The notes beneath the pieces are model-generated. The model was not told where the DNA came from, ran no database searches, and saw only the letters and a list, made by a program, of their open reading frames with translations. The position numbers and the translations under genes are program-made. Below, in pieces: positions 7,094 through 17,609 of a stretch of 64,000 nucleotides of DNA. The stretch is taken from contig NZ_JBGCCT010000001.1 in the NCBI RefSeq assembly GCF_041260665.1, positions 62,001 through 126,000 of the forward strand. The letters run 5' to 3'. The DNA is from Catenulispora sp. GP43 (GTDB taxonomy: Bacteria > Actinomycetota > Actinomycetes > Streptomycetales > Catenulisporaceae). Within the stretch, counting starts at the first letter, position 1. Each line of letters opens with the position of its first letter.

Positions 7094-9697
7094 TCACCGC
7101 CCGAACCGGCGCGCGGAGTTCGGCCACAGGGCCCTGAGCCTCGCCCCGGCGCCGCCGGAGGTCAGCAGCAGGGCGGCGGGCCCGGCGGCCACCAGCACCA
7201 GGCCGACGATCAGCAGGATCGGCAGAACCAGCCGGCCGAAGCCCGCCGTGTCGGCGCTGACGCTGCCCAGGGCGGCCGCGGCGGTGGAGCCGCTGAGGCT
7301 GTGGGTCGGTCCGCCGCTGCCTGCCGCGCCCTTCGAAGAGGAGCCGCCGGAACCGCCGGGGCCGGTGCCGCCGTTCGCCGCGTCACCGGAACCGATGGTG
7401 CTGGTGAGGTACGAGACCGACGCGGTGCCGTTCTTCGAAACGGTGACCGGGGTGACCACGACGTTGCCGGAGGTGGTCGGCTGGCCGGTGACCGGGCCGG
7501 TGGCGGTGACCGTGGTGGGCCCGCCGCCCGGGACGGCCCCGGCCCGGATCCTGGCGATCGCGGTGCCGGCCTGCCCGGCCTGCGCGGGGGTGTCGCCGAC
7601 GTAACCCGGGGCGAGCTGCCCGGGCTGGTTGCCGGGAAGCTGGCCGCTGCGGCTGTCGGTGACCGCGGTCAGGAACTCCGCGATGTCGGTGGCCTTGACG
7701 GACGAGACGCCCGAGGTCGGGGCCATCGCGTAGTTCGGGACGGTCAGCGGATAGGCGGCGGTGTCACCGGCGTACCCGGTGTGGCCGACGCCCCAAGGCA
7801 ACGACTGTGTGCCGGTCTTGGGATCGGTCACGTAGTCCAGCGCCGCGGAGGCCATGCTGGGAGCGTTCGCGGTCACGAAGGCGCCGGTGCCGTTGGCCAG
7901 CGCCGCGGTCGGGAAGCTGAACGCGGCCGCGCGGCCGGTGTCCACGATGGCGATCAGGCTGCGGCTGCCGAGGTTCTGCGGTCCGCACTTGGCGTGCCCG
8001 GCCGGCGCCTCGTAGTTCTGCAGGATGCACGTCGGCGTCTGCAGGACCAGGTTCCGCGCTACGGCGTCGAGCCCGGCCTGGATGGGGTTCCACTCGAATC
8101 CCTTGAGGCGGTTGTAGTCCCGGTGAGTGCCCTGCGGGTCGTACGGCAGCCCGGTGCCCGGGTCCACCGGCGGGCCACTGGCGTCCTGGGCCACGAAGCT
8201 GTTGATCGGGTACGGGTACACGGACGTCTTGTAGAAGCTGTCGACGTGCATGCCCCACGGGTCCGGCTTCCCGCTCAGGAACTGGCTGGCGTCGGGGTCG
8301 GACATGATCCACATCGTCAGCTCGCGCACCAGGTCGCTCTGGCCGCCGGCGACGATCGGCTCGGAGCCGTCCTGGGCGGCGCAGGTCGGCCAGGTGAAGG
8401 CGTTGTTGGTCGGGTTCAGCGCCATGAACTCGGGGTCTTTGAACAGGCAGCCCGGGTTCCCCGCGACCGAGGCGGTGTCGCTCTTGGCCCCGACGAAGTT
8501 CTCGTAGTCGTAGGACTGGGTCAGCAGCTTCGCCACCAGCCGCGCGTTGAGCTTCATGCCCGTGATCGGCAGGTGGGTCTTCGGATCGTCGACGAAGAAC
8601 GCGATCGCGATGCCGGTGTTGCCCAGCGGCACGTAGGTGTAGGGACGCGCGCTGGCGGTCGCGGGATCGGCCGGCAGCGAGGTGAACGCCACGTCGGCAC
8701 CGGCCCGGCCCTGGAGGAAGTCGGTACGCGCCTCGGGCTCGGTGAGGTCGCTGCTGTACTGGACCGTGACGGGGTCGACGCCGGCCAGGCACGAGCCGAC
8801 GACCCACTGGGTCAGGGCGCGGTCGAGCATCGGCATGCCCTCGGCGGCGACGTCGGTCGCGCTCGCCGGGCACGCCGCGGGGACCGGGGCGAAGGAGACC
8901 GGGATGACCGTGCGCTCGTTCCACGCGCACTGCTCGCCGTCCTCGAAGCCGGACGCGCCGATGGTCTCGTACTCCGATCCGGTGGCCGCACCCCCGAGGC
9001 CGGTGTCGCCGTCGTGGTAGGTGCAGTCCGCCGCCCCGCTGTCCGTGCTGAAGCCCAGCGCGTCGCCGCCGTAGTTGGGCTCGACGACGATCGAGCACTG
9101 GTGCGTGGCGTCACAGCCCAGGGTCGGCGACTGGCTCGCGGTGTACATCTCGAGGTCGGCGCTGCCCGTGCCGTCGCTGCGGGTGACCGCCGCGACCACG
9201 TTCGACGGGAAGTCCGGCGCTTGCAGACCCGCCGACTCGGAGGGGAGCTCGAATCCGGCCTTGGGGTCCTGGCCGTAGTGGAACCCGCCGTAGCAGTCAG
9301 TGATCGTCGGGTTGGTACCCCGGCATTCGTAGACGGTGACCGGGTACCCGACCGCGTTCCAGTTCCCTCCGTTGGAGTTCCCGAACACCACGAACGAGCC
9401 GTGGGTGCTCGGGGTGAACCCGGTCCAGGACACGTGCACCGTCTGGTCGACGACGTTCTGGGTCTGGGAGACGGTCACCGTGCCGTCGGCCCCGGTGGTC
9501 TGCGTCGCCGGGATCCACACCGGCGGTCCTTGAACGGTGACCGACGACGCGTCGGCGTGCGCGGCGGCGATGGTGTGCGCACCCGGAGGCAGCAGGACCA
9601 GGGCCGTCATGAAACTCACCGTCCAGGCGAGTACGGCCGCGCAGTAGACGCGCAGGCCTCTGCGCCGGCGGGCGGCTCCCGCTTCATGGGGCGACAT
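7094..9697 (-). CDS. Giant membrane-anchored PBP-like protein with N-terminal Ig-like region
   Basis: The 867-residue product starts with an Arg-rich signal peptide (helix about residues 20-45, ending near AAHADA). A ~200-residue beta-rich region resembling Ig-like or neocarzinostatin-like folds (VDQTVHVSWTGF, YPVTVYECRG) follows. Next comes a region of about 400 residues resembling PstS-type binding proteins (GADVAFTSLPADP, YVPLGNTGIAIAFFVDD, LNARLVAKLLTQSYDYENFV). The end is a Gly/Ser-rich linker, a membrane helix and a short basic tail. Several Cys pairs suggest disulfides outside the cell. No clear SGSGT phosphate loop is visible in the PBP part, so its ligand is uncertain. It is the first gene of the pst operon, 4 nt before pstC. 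Function beyond surface solute binding is inference. Confidence 0.75.
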   Translation of the reverse strand: MSPHEAGAARRRRGLRVYCAAVLAWTVSFMTALVLLPPGAHTIAAAHADASSVTVQGPPVWIPATQTTGADGTVTVSQTQNVVDQTVHVSWTGFTPSTHGSFVVFGNSNGGNWNAVGYPVTVYECRGTNPTITDCYGGFHYGQDPKAGFELPSESAGLQAPDFPSNVVAAVTRSDGTGSADLEMYTASQSPTLGCDATHQCSIVVEPNYGGDALGFSTDSGAADCTYHDGDTGLGGAATGSEYETIGASGFEDGEQCAWNERTVIPVSFAPVPAACPASATDVAAEGMPMLDRALTQWVVGSCLAGVDPVTVQYSSDLTEPEARTDFLQGRAGADVAFTSLPADPATASARPYTYVPLGNTGIAIAFFVDDPKTHLPITGMKLNARLVAKLLTQSYDYENFVGAKSDTASVAGNPGCLFKDPEFMALNPTNNAFTWPTCAAQDGSEPIVAGGQSDLVRELTMWIMSDPDASQFLSGKPDPWGMHVDSFYKTSVYPYPINSFVAQDASGPPVDPGTGLPYDPQGTHRDYNRLKGFEWNPIQAGLDAVARNLVLQTPTCILQNYEAPAGHAKCGPQNLGSRSLIAIVDTGRAAAFSFPTAALANGTGAFVTANAPSMASAALDYVTDPKTGTQSLPWGVGHTGYAGDTAAYPLTVPNYAMAPTSGVSSVKATDIAEFLTAVTDSRSGQLPGNQPGQLAPGYVGDTPAQAGQAGTAIARIRAGAVPGGGPTTVTATGPVTGQPTTSGNVVVTPVTVSKNGTASVSYLTSTIGSGDAANGGTGPGGSGGSSSKGAAGSGGPTHSLSGSTAAAALGSVSADTAGFGRLVLPILLIVGLVLVAAGPAALLLTSGGAGARLRALWPNSARRFGR

Positions 9698-9809
9698 GGG
9701 GAGGACCTCCGAGGTCGAAAATCAGGGGACGCATACAATTCGCCGCCCCGCGGGCGACGGGTGACGGTCCACGACGCGGCCAAGGCGGAAACGGTGGCCG
9801 ACCGCGAGC

Positions 9810-9837
9810 CCGGGCGCGGGGATCGCCCGGCGCCCGG
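9810..9837. terminator. Imperfect GC hairpin upstream of the pst operon
   Basis: CCGGGCGC pairs with GCGCCCGG around a short interior containing a further GGG/CCC pairing. It lies about 50 nt after the stop of the 195-residue secreted protein on the minus strand, so it could end that transcript. Confidence 0.4.
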
Positions 9838-9884
9838 TCCGCGGTCGGTGGCGGGTGGTTCGGTGGCAAGTGGTTCGGGCGGCC

Positions 9885-10472
9885 TCAGCCGGCCGGGGTG
9901 TAACTGGCGGTCAGCGAGCCGACGGCCTGGCCGGCGGTGAAGAACGTGGTGTGCAGAGCCTGGTTCAGGTACGCGGCGCCGTCGGCCGGGATGTCGGCGT
10001 CGCCGGTGAGCGTCTGCGGCGTGGCACCGGTGGCGCTGCCCACTGTGTTGTCGCCGAAGGCGAACAGGTTCACCGGCGTCGTGCCGCCGTCGGGCACCGC
10101 GGAGACCTCCTGGGTGCTGCCGGACAGCGCCACCTGGTGGAAGCAGACGATCTTGCCGGTCAGCGCGTCCGCGAACGCGATCCCGCCGCCGAGCGTGACG
10201 GTGCCGTAGAAGCGCGCCAGCACGGCGTTGCCGCCGGTGACCGGGAAGGTCGCGGTGGCGCCGGAGGCGCTGTCGTAGGACCCGGTCGCCGTCGGCAGCG
10301 GCACCGCGGCGATGCCGGACTCCAGCGCGGCGGTCAGGAAGGTGTTCGAGGCGGTCACGGCGACGCTCCCGGAAGCCGGGGTGCCGGTCGCGCTGGCGGA
10401 CGGCAGCGCGACGACGGTCGCGGCGATCGCCGCGGCGGCGGCCAGAGAGCGCACGACGACGGTGCGGTTCAT
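9885..10472 (-). CDS. Secreted beta-rich protein of unknown function
   Basis: This 195-residue protein has a Sec signal peptide (basic start, Ala-rich core, cleavage near ASA-TG) and a mature part dominated by Gly/Thr/Val beta-type sequence. The middle reads FPVTGG and the end has AYLNQAL followed by FFTAGQAVGSL. This pattern recalls a common secreted actinobacterial family whose function I do not know. The ATG at 10472 is chosen because GGAG stands 5 nt upstream; a longer frame to 10508 lacks support. It lies between two phosphate-binding-protein genes on the same strand but is separated from the upstream one by a strong terminator and from the downstream operon by about 190 nt. A link to phosphate uptake is inferred from position only. 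Confidence 0.7.
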   Translation of the reverse strand: MNRTVVVRSLAAAAAIAATVVALPSASATGTPASGSVAVTASNTFLTAALESGIAAVPLPTATGSYDSASGATATFPVTGGNAVLARFYGTVTLGGGIAFADALTGKIVCFHQVALSGSTQEVSAVPDGGTTPVNLFAFGDNTVGSATGATPQTLTGDADIPADGAAYLNQALHTTFFTAGQAVGSLTASYTPAG

Positions 10473-10518
10473 GGGGACTCCTTGAAGACGGTTCTGCGGG
10501 ACGGACAACTGGGAAGGA

Positions 10519-10561
10519 CCGGGCCCGTCGGATCGTCCGTGGACGCGTCCGACGGGCCCGG
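10519..10561 (-). terminator. Strong hairpin terminator after the PstS-like gene
   Basis: A perfect 14-bp stem (10519-10532 with 10548-10561) has a loop that itself contains a 5-bp stem (CGTCC / GGACG). It sits about 60 nt past the stop of the PstS-like gene and before the next gene on the same strand. Confidence 0.75.
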
Positions 10562-10618
10562 CCGTTGTGCTCGTGCTGGGAACTCAGAGAACTCGGTGGC
10601 TCAGGGGACTCAGGGGGC

Positions 10619-11662
10619 TCAGATACCGGCCTGGAGCGTGCCGCAGGCGTTGCCCAGGGTGTGGAAGCCGTAGCTGGTGATCAGGCTGGCGCCGTTCTTG
10701 CACAGCCAGCCGTTGTTCGAGGCGCGGCCCAGCAGCGCCTTCAGCCGCGGCCCCTCGGTCGCGTTGGACCAGTCGGCCTGGCGCACGACGTGGTAGACGT
10801 TGCGGGTGTAGGTCAGCGACAGGTTCGAGTTCCACACCTTGTTCGTGGTGTCGAGCTGCTCGGTGCCGTCGATCGAGCGGTTGGCGTCCAGGACCCCGGG
10901 GGCGTCCGTGGTGGTGCCCTTGCCGTCGTAGACCTGGCCGATGTAGTGGCTCAGGGAGTAGGGGAAGATCGCGTTGACGTCGCCGGCGAACGCCGGGTCG
11001 GTGCCCTCGTTTTCCTCCGGCGTGGTGGCCTTCCAGCACGACGGGGTGGTCGTGATGCCCAGCGCGCCCAGCCAGAACGACCGGGTGCCGGAGCCGGACT
11101 GCGGGATGAACACGTCGATGGGGGCGTTCGGCAGGGTGCCCTCGTCGGTGATCTGGCTCCAGTTGGTGATGGTGCAGTTGTAGATGCCCTGCAGGTCGGA
11201 GCTGCTCAGGTCATGCGGGGCGTTGCCGCCGGTGTAGGCGGACCAGCCCACCGCGTCCGTCGCGAACGGGATGAACCAGTCGGTGGTGCCGGAGTTCGGG
11301 CCCCGCGACGAGCGGGCGATGTCCAGCGTGGTGTCGGTGGTGCTGTTCAGCGCGGTGATACCGGCGCCGGAGCCGTTCGGCCGGGCGATGGTGCTCGCGC
11401 CGGACTTCGGCGTGATGTTGCCGGCCGGGGTCGCGTCCCAGCTGTAGAACTTCGAGGCCGGGCTGGTGGCGTTGTACGCGGTCGACACGCCGTTGTCCAG
11501 CGCCTGGATGGTGTCCGAGCCGACGGCCACGATGTCGGTCGCGGCCGGGGTGGTGCCCGACGGCGGGTCGGCCAGCGCGGCGCCGTTCGACGCCACCACG
11601 GCGCCCAGGGCGGCCGCGGCGATCGCCGAGGTGATGGCGAGCTTGCGGGTGACAGAACGCAT
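10619..11662 (-). CDS. Secreted PstS-like substrate-binding protein
   Basis: A 347-residue secreted protein with an N-terminal signal peptide (basic RKLA, Ala-rich core, cleavage near ALA-DP) and no lipobox. The binding-protein fold is indicated by IVAVGSDTIQ at the first strand, DLSSSDLQGIYNCTITNWSQI (the PstS hinge block) and the anion-loop motif QSGSGTRSFW. The usual early GSG anion loop is replaced by VGSDT. It has no membrane anchor, so it would be released or held only by partners. A good AGGAGG ribosome site lies 7 nt before the ATG at 11662, and a strong hairpin closes the transcript, so it is monocistronic. It is probably the high-abundance phosphate scavenger for the downstream transporter, but other oxyanions cannot be excluded. 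Confidence 0.8.
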   Translation of the reverse strand: MRSVTRKLAITSAIAAAALGAVVASNGAALADPPSGTTPAATDIVAVGSDTIQALDNGVSTAYNATSPASKFYSWDATPAGNITPKSGASTIARPNGSGAGITALNSTTDTTLDIARSSRGPNSGTTDWFIPFATDAVGWSAYTGGNAPHDLSSSDLQGIYNCTITNWSQITDEGTLPNAPIDVFIPQSGSGTRSFWLGALGITTTPSCWKATTPEENEGTDPAFAGDVNAIFPYSLSHYIGQVYDGKGTTTDAPGVLDANRSIDGTEQLDTTNKVWNSNLSLTYTRNVYHVVRQADWSNATEGPRLKALLGRASNNGWLCKNGASLITSYGFHTLGNACGTLQAGI

Positions 11663-11939
11663 TGCTTTTCCTCCTGCAAGGGGGACTGGTCCTTGCGGGA
11701 TTGAGATTCGCCGACCGGCCCCGTCCCGACCAGAGCGAGCGATCAGCGCCCTGCGCCGCAGGGTGGATCGAAGACCGCCCAGATGCGCTGCTGGCAGGGC
11801 TTATGAGGGTCCTGAAACACGATCGGCCGGTACCCGGTGTGCTTCCGGCAGTGGCGCGGTGGTGCCGTCTTCGGGGTCTCGCGTTCATCTGGCGCCGAAC
11901 GCCGTCAGGCTTCTGCGACAGTGACTATTCGGGCACGCC

Positions 11940-12302
11940 TCAGCGCCCGCGCCGCGCGAACCCAGACAGCGCGTTGAGAAACCCCGAAGCACCGCCGCGG
12001 CACTGGTCCGGCCGCAGATACCCGCGGGCGCTGCGCGCCACCACCACGCCGGCGCTCATGCCGGTGCCGGTGACGCGCACCGGCAGCGCCGCCGACCACC
12101 ACCAGTCCGGGCCGTCGCCGGCGCGGCCCAGGCGGATGCTCAGGGCCTCGCGGTCGGCGACCAGTTCGCGCCAGGCCGCGTCCAGGGCCTCGTCGCTGCG
12201 GTAGGCGGCGGCGGAGCGGGCCAGCGGCCGGCCGTTCGCGGCCATCAGGACCCAGGTCAGTTCGCCGTCGCCGCCCGCGCGCACCATCAGGGCGCCCGGC
12301 AT
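11940..12302 (-). CDS. Small DUF1508-like (YegP-type) repeat protein, second of a pair
   Basis: A 120-residue soluble protein with two degenerate copies of a DUF1508-like motif: LTWVLMAANGRPLARSAAAY followed by a helical segment, then WWWSAALPVRV...VVVARSARGY and another helix. DUF1508 domains form small beta-beta-beta-alpha units of unknown function. The ATG at 12302 is 1 nt after the stop of the upstream paralogue, so the two are one transcription unit. No signal peptide or membrane helix is present. The second repeat carries an insertion compared with the first. Function is unknown. Confidence 0.65.
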   Translation of the reverse strand: MPGALMVRAGGDGELTWVLMAANGRPLARSAAAYRSDEALDAAWRELVADREALSIRLGRAGDGPDWWWSAALPVRVTGTGMSAGVVVARSARGYLRPDQCRGGASGFLNALSGFARRGR

Positions 12303-12303
12303 C

Positions 12304-12645
12304 TCAGCCGTCGGCGGCCAGGATCGCCAGGAACTTGGCGACCGCTATCTGACAGGTCGCGTAGCGCTCGTAGGAGCGGATCGAGCGGGCCAGAGGGGTT
12401 CCGCTGGGCGACTGGAGGACCCAGGTCCAGCCGGCCCCGTCCTTCACGTGGCTGATGCGCGCCGACAGGTTGGGCGCGTCGCGGCGTAAGCGGGAGTAGG
12501 CCCGGCGCGCCTCGTCCGCCGCGGAGTACGCGGGGGCGGAGATGGCCACGATCCGTCCGTTGCTCGCCTTCGCCCGCCAGCGGTAGCGCCCGTTCTCAGC
12601 ACGGTCCACCAGCACCCGTCCGCTCTCGTCCCGAACAGTGTCCAT
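12304..12645 (-). CDS. Small DUF1508-like (YegP-type) repeat protein, first of a pair
   Basis: A 113-residue protein with two tandem DUF1508-like units: RYRWRAKASNGRIVAISAPAY plus helix, then WTWVLQSPSGTPLARSIRSY plus helix. It is clearly paralogous to the next gene downstream. The ATG at 12645 is preferred; the open frame extends to a TTG at 12672, but GGCGGA precedes the ATG at a workable distance. The pair looks like a duplication of an already duplicated unit. It is divergent from the UDP-glucose dehydrogenase gene. Function is unknown. Confidence 0.68.
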   Translation of the reverse strand: MDTVRDESGRVLVDRAENGRYRWRAKASNGRIVAISAPAYSAADEARRAYSRLRRDAPNLSARISHVKDGAGWTWVLQSPSGTPLARSIRSYERYATCQIAVAKFLAILAADG

Positions 12646-13078
12646 GGCATTCCGCCCAACACTCGAGCTCAATCTTCGAAGTTTCCTCGAGCGATCAATC
12701 TAGGCGTGTGGAGCGGACCACGAGTCGGGAAACGTCCGACCAAGGACATCTGTTCGCCTACCCGTTGCGCCTTAGTCGCTTACGAGGCGTGATCACCTGT
12801 CAGGGCTCTGAATCGCCGGTGAGGACCGCCGGGGCCGGGCGCGCCGGTGAACCGCTTCAGCAACCCTTCACGCAACCGCTTGTACCCTCGGGCTCAACCA
12901 TGGGCGCGAGGGACACCATCAGAGGTCGGGCGGACACCCTGCGCGATCGGCCGCCGCCGGCGCCCGCCGGGGCCCGGCGACGTCGAGCAGATCTGGTCCT
13001 TTCGCGTGAGGGATCTCCATAGACTGTCCGTCTACTCTGGGCTCGTTCGACGGACATCTCACCAGATCGGAGATACAA
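12646..13078. other. Divergent intergenic region upstream of ugd
   Basis: There is no convincing gene here. It holds an 8-bp palindrome GTGATCAC (12789-12796) and a possible -10 TACTCT (13033-13038) about 40 nt before the ugd start, without a clear -35. A GGAG ribosome site is just before the GTG at 13079. Confidence 0.5.
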
Positions 13079-14398
13079 GTGCGGATCACGGTGATCGGCA
13101 CCGGATACCTCGGTGTCACCCACGCCGCCTGCATGGCCGAGCTCGGTTTCGAGGTGATGGGCCTGGACGTCGACGTGGAGAAGGTCGCCGCCCTGGCCGC
13201 CGGACACGTCCCGTTCTACGAGCCCGGCCTGCAGGAACTGATGCAGAAGCAGATCGCCGCCGGGCGGCTGTCCTTCACCTGCGACTACACCGAGCTGGCC
13301 GAGTGGGCCGGCGACGGCGCGGTGCACTTCATCTCCGTGGGCACGCCGCAGAAGCAGGGTGAGTACGCGGCCGACATGACCTATGTCGACACCGCCTTCG
13401 AGAGCCTCGCCCGGGCGATCGCCCACCAGGGCCGCTCGCTGGTGGTCGGCAAGTCCACGGTCCCGGTCGGCACCGCCAACCGGGTCGCCGCGATGGTCGC
13501 CGGCATCGCGCCGAACGCCGAGGTGGCGTGGAACCCGGAGTTCCTGCGCGAGGGCTGGGCCGTGAAGGACACGCTGCACCCGGACCGGCTGGTCATCGGC
13601 GTGCGCTCGGCCGAGGCCGAGGCGGACCTGCGGCAGGTCTACGCGCGGCTGCTGGAGGAGGAGGTGCCGCTGGTGGTCACCGACTTCCCGACCGCCGAGC
13701 TGGTCAAGGTCTCCGCGAACTCCTTCCTCGCGGTCAAGATCTCCTTCATCAACGCCATGGCCGAGGTGTGCGAGGCGGCCGGCGCCGACGTCATGCAGCT
13801 GTCCGAGGCGCTGTCCCACGACCCGCGCATCGGCGGCCGCTACCTGGTGCCGGGCCTCGGCTTCGGCGGCGGCTGCCTGCCCAAGGACATCCGGGCGTTC
13901 ATGGCCCGGGCCGGCGAGCTCGGCGTGGACCAGGCGCTGGCCTTCCTGAAGGAGGTCGACGCCATCAACATGCGGCGCCGGGCCCGGACCGTGGACCTGG
14001 CCCGCGAGCAGTGCGACGGCTCGCTGCTGGGCAAGCGCGTCGCGGTCTGGGGCGCGGCGTTCAAGCCGGACTCCGACGACATCCGCGACTCCCCCGCCCT
14101 GAACGTCGCGGCGTCGATAAACCTGCAGGGCGCGCAGGTCACCGTCTACGACCCCAAGGCCATGGACAACGCGCGCAAGATGTTCCCGACCCTGTCCTAC
14201 GCCTCCTCGGCGATGGAGGCCGCACAGCAGGCCGACGTGATCCTGCACCTCACCGAGTGGCAGGAGTTCCGCGACCTGGACCCGGTCGCGGTGCGCGGGC
14301 AGGTGCGGGGCGCCCGGATCATCGACAGCCGCAACGCGCTGGACGCGGCGGCCTGGCGGACCGCGGGCTGGACGTACCGGGCGCTGGGACGGCCCTGA
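13079..14398 (+). CDS. ugd: UDP-glucose 6-dehydrogenase
   Basis: A 439-residue cytosolic NAD+-dependent enzyme that oxidises UDP-glucose to UDP-glucuronate in two steps for cell-envelope polysaccharide synthesis. The Rossmann motif GTGYLGVTHAACMAE with the acidic end of strand two (GLDVD) is at the N-terminus. Other marks are STVPVGTA, NPEFLREGWAVKD, and the catalytic Cys in FGGGCLPKDIRAF, where the usual GGSCFPKD reads GGGCLPKD. The C-terminal domain has WGAAFKPDSDDIRDSPAL. The GTG start is chosen for its GGAG site and the immediate MRITVIGTGY nucleotide-binding start. It is monocistronic, closed by a hairpin at 14426. GDP-mannose dehydrogenase is the alternative in this family. Confidence 0.92.
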   Translation: MRITVIGTGYLGVTHAACMAELGFEVMGLDVDVEKVAALAAGHVPFYEPGLQELMQKQIAAGRLSFTCDYTELAEWAGDGAVHFISVGTPQKQGEYAADMTYVDTAFESLARAIAHQGRSLVVGKSTVPVGTANRVAAMVAGIAPNAEVAWNPEFLREGWAVKDTLHPDRLVIGVRSAEAEADLRQVYARLLEEEVPLVVTDFPTAELVKVSANSFLAVKISFINAMAEVCEAAGADVMQLSEALSHDPRIGGRYLVPGLGFGGGCLPKDIRAFMARAGELGVDQALAFLKEVDAINMRRRARTVDLAREQCDGSLLGKRVAVWGAAFKPDSDDIRDSPALNVAASINLQGAQVTVYDPKAMDNARKMFPTLSYASSAMEAAQQADVILHLTEWQEFRDLDPVAVRGQVRGARIIDSRNALDAAAWRTAGWTYRALGRP

Positions 14399-14425
14399 CC
14401 AGGGCCGGAGCACCTCTAGTCGATC

Positions 14426-14460
14426 ATGGGTGGGCGCCGCAAGGCGACCCGCCCATCTTT
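14426..14460 (+). terminator. Terminator with GCAA tetraloop after ugd
   Basis: A ~14-bp stem with one bulged A closes on a GCAA (GNRA) tetraloop at 14439-14442 and is followed by CTTT. It is 28 nt after the ugd stop. Confidence 0.75.
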
Positions 14461-14587
14461 ACATCTCTTTCACCGCGATTCCGCGTTGTAAGACATCCGA
14501 GCAATCCCACTACAGCTCCGGGAAACTTACTCGCCGTAGCATTGGTAGTGCGCGCTAACGATAATTTCCACAACAGGGCGGGTTCCC

Positions 14588-16474
<1,887 letters not shown>

Positions 16475-17494
16475 ATGCCGGAACTGCTCAAGCTCACGAC
16501 CAAGGACTTCAAGACCGACCAGGAAGTGCGCTGGTGCCCCGGCTGCGGGGACTACGCGATCCTGGCGGCGGTCCAGGGGTTCATGCCGTCCCTGGGCATC
16601 GCCCGGGAGAACATCGTGTTCGTCTCCGGGATCGGCTGCTCCTCGCGCTTCCCGTACTACATGAACACCTACGGGATGCACTCCATCCACGGCCGCGCCC
16701 CGGCGATCGCCACGGGCCTGGCCTCCTCCCGGCCGGACCTGTCGGTCTGGGTGGTCACCGGCGACGGCGACGCGCTGTCCATCGGCGGGAACCACCTGAT
16801 CCACGCGCTGCGCCGGAACGTCAATCTGAAGATCCTGCTGTTCAACAACCGGATCTACGGACTGACCAAGGGCCAGTACTCGCCGACCTCCGAGCAGGGC
16901 AAGATCACCAAGAGCACGCCGTACGGGTCGCTGGACGCCCCGTTCAACCCGGTGTCGCTGGCCCTGGGCGCCGAGGCGACCTTCGTGGCCCGCAGCATCG
17001 ACTCCGACCGCAAGCACCTGACCTCGGTGCTGCAGGCCGCGGCCGAGCACCAGGGCACGGCGCTGGTCGAGATCTACCAGAACTGCAACATCTTCAACGA
17101 CGGCGCCTTCGAGAACCTGAAGGACAACACGGTCAAGGACCGGCACCTGATCCGGCTGGAGCACGGCAAGCCGATCGCCTTCGGCACCGAGACCGAGCGG
17201 TACGGGATCGTCCGGATGCCCGACGCCACGCTGAAGGCGGTGCCGCTGGAGCAGGCCGGGGACGCGGTGCTGGTGCACGACGCCCACACCCCCGAGCCGG
17301 ACCTGGCCTTCGCGCTGTCCCGGCTGCCCGACCCCACGACACTCTCGCCCACCCCGATCGGGGTGTTCCGGGACGTCACCCGGCCGACCTACGACGCCCT
17401 GATGAGCGCGCAGCTGGACGAGTCCGCGCGCACCCTGGGCTCGGGCAAGCTCGCCGAGCTGCTGACCGGGTCCGACACGTGGACGATCTCGTGA
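16475..17494 (+). CDS. korB: 2-oxoacid:ferredoxin oxidoreductase beta subunit (KorB)
   Basis: The 339-residue thiamine-diphosphate-binding subunit. It shows WCPGCGDYAIL near the N-terminus (cluster-ligand Cys residues), GIGCSSRFPYYMNTYGMHSIHGRAPAIA, and the ThDP motif GDGDALSIGGNHLIHALRRN. NNRIYGLTKGQYSPTS is the usual block following the ThDP site. It follows korA without a gap and completes the enzyme; no separate delta (ferredoxin-like) subunit is present, as expected for the Kor type. Two hairpins (17528-17560 and 17610-17642) lie downstream. Confidence 0.94.
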   Translation: MPELLKLTTKDFKTDQEVRWCPGCGDYAILAAVQGFMPSLGIARENIVFVSGIGCSSRFPYYMNTYGMHSIHGRAPAIATGLASSRPDLSVWVVTGDGDALSIGGNHLIHALRRNVNLKILLFNNRIYGLTKGQYSPTSEQGKITKSTPYGSLDAPFNPVSLALGAEATFVARSIDSDRKHLTSVLQAAAEHQGTALVEIYQNCNIFNDGAFENLKDNTVKDRHLIRLEHGKPIAFGTETERYGIVRMPDATLKAVPLEQAGDAVLVHDAHTPEPDLAFALSRLPDPTTLSPTPIGVFRDVTRPTYDALMSAQLDESARTLGSGKLAELLTGSDTWTIS

Positions 17495-17527
17495 GAGATC
17501 GTGAGCGAGGTGTGAGACGTCGATGAC

Positions 17528-17560
17528 ACTCCCCCGTTCGGCCCTGTCCGGCCGGGGAGT
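17528..17560 (+). terminator. Hairpin after korB
   Basis: ACTCCCC pairs with GGGGAGT, and an inner GGCC/GGCC stem closes a 6-nt loop; it is 33 nt after the korB stop. Confidence 0.55.
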
Positions 17561-17609
17561 TCGACCGCGGTGAGACAGTCCTGGTCGCACACGTACAGCT
17601 CATGATCGT

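Noticed and set aside
11663-11939. PHO box (GTTCACC-type direct repeats) upstream of the PstS-like gene
   Set aside because: Only a weak GTTCATCTGGC at 11883 was seen, without a second matching repeat at 11-bp spacing. A PhoP weight-matrix scan would be decisive.
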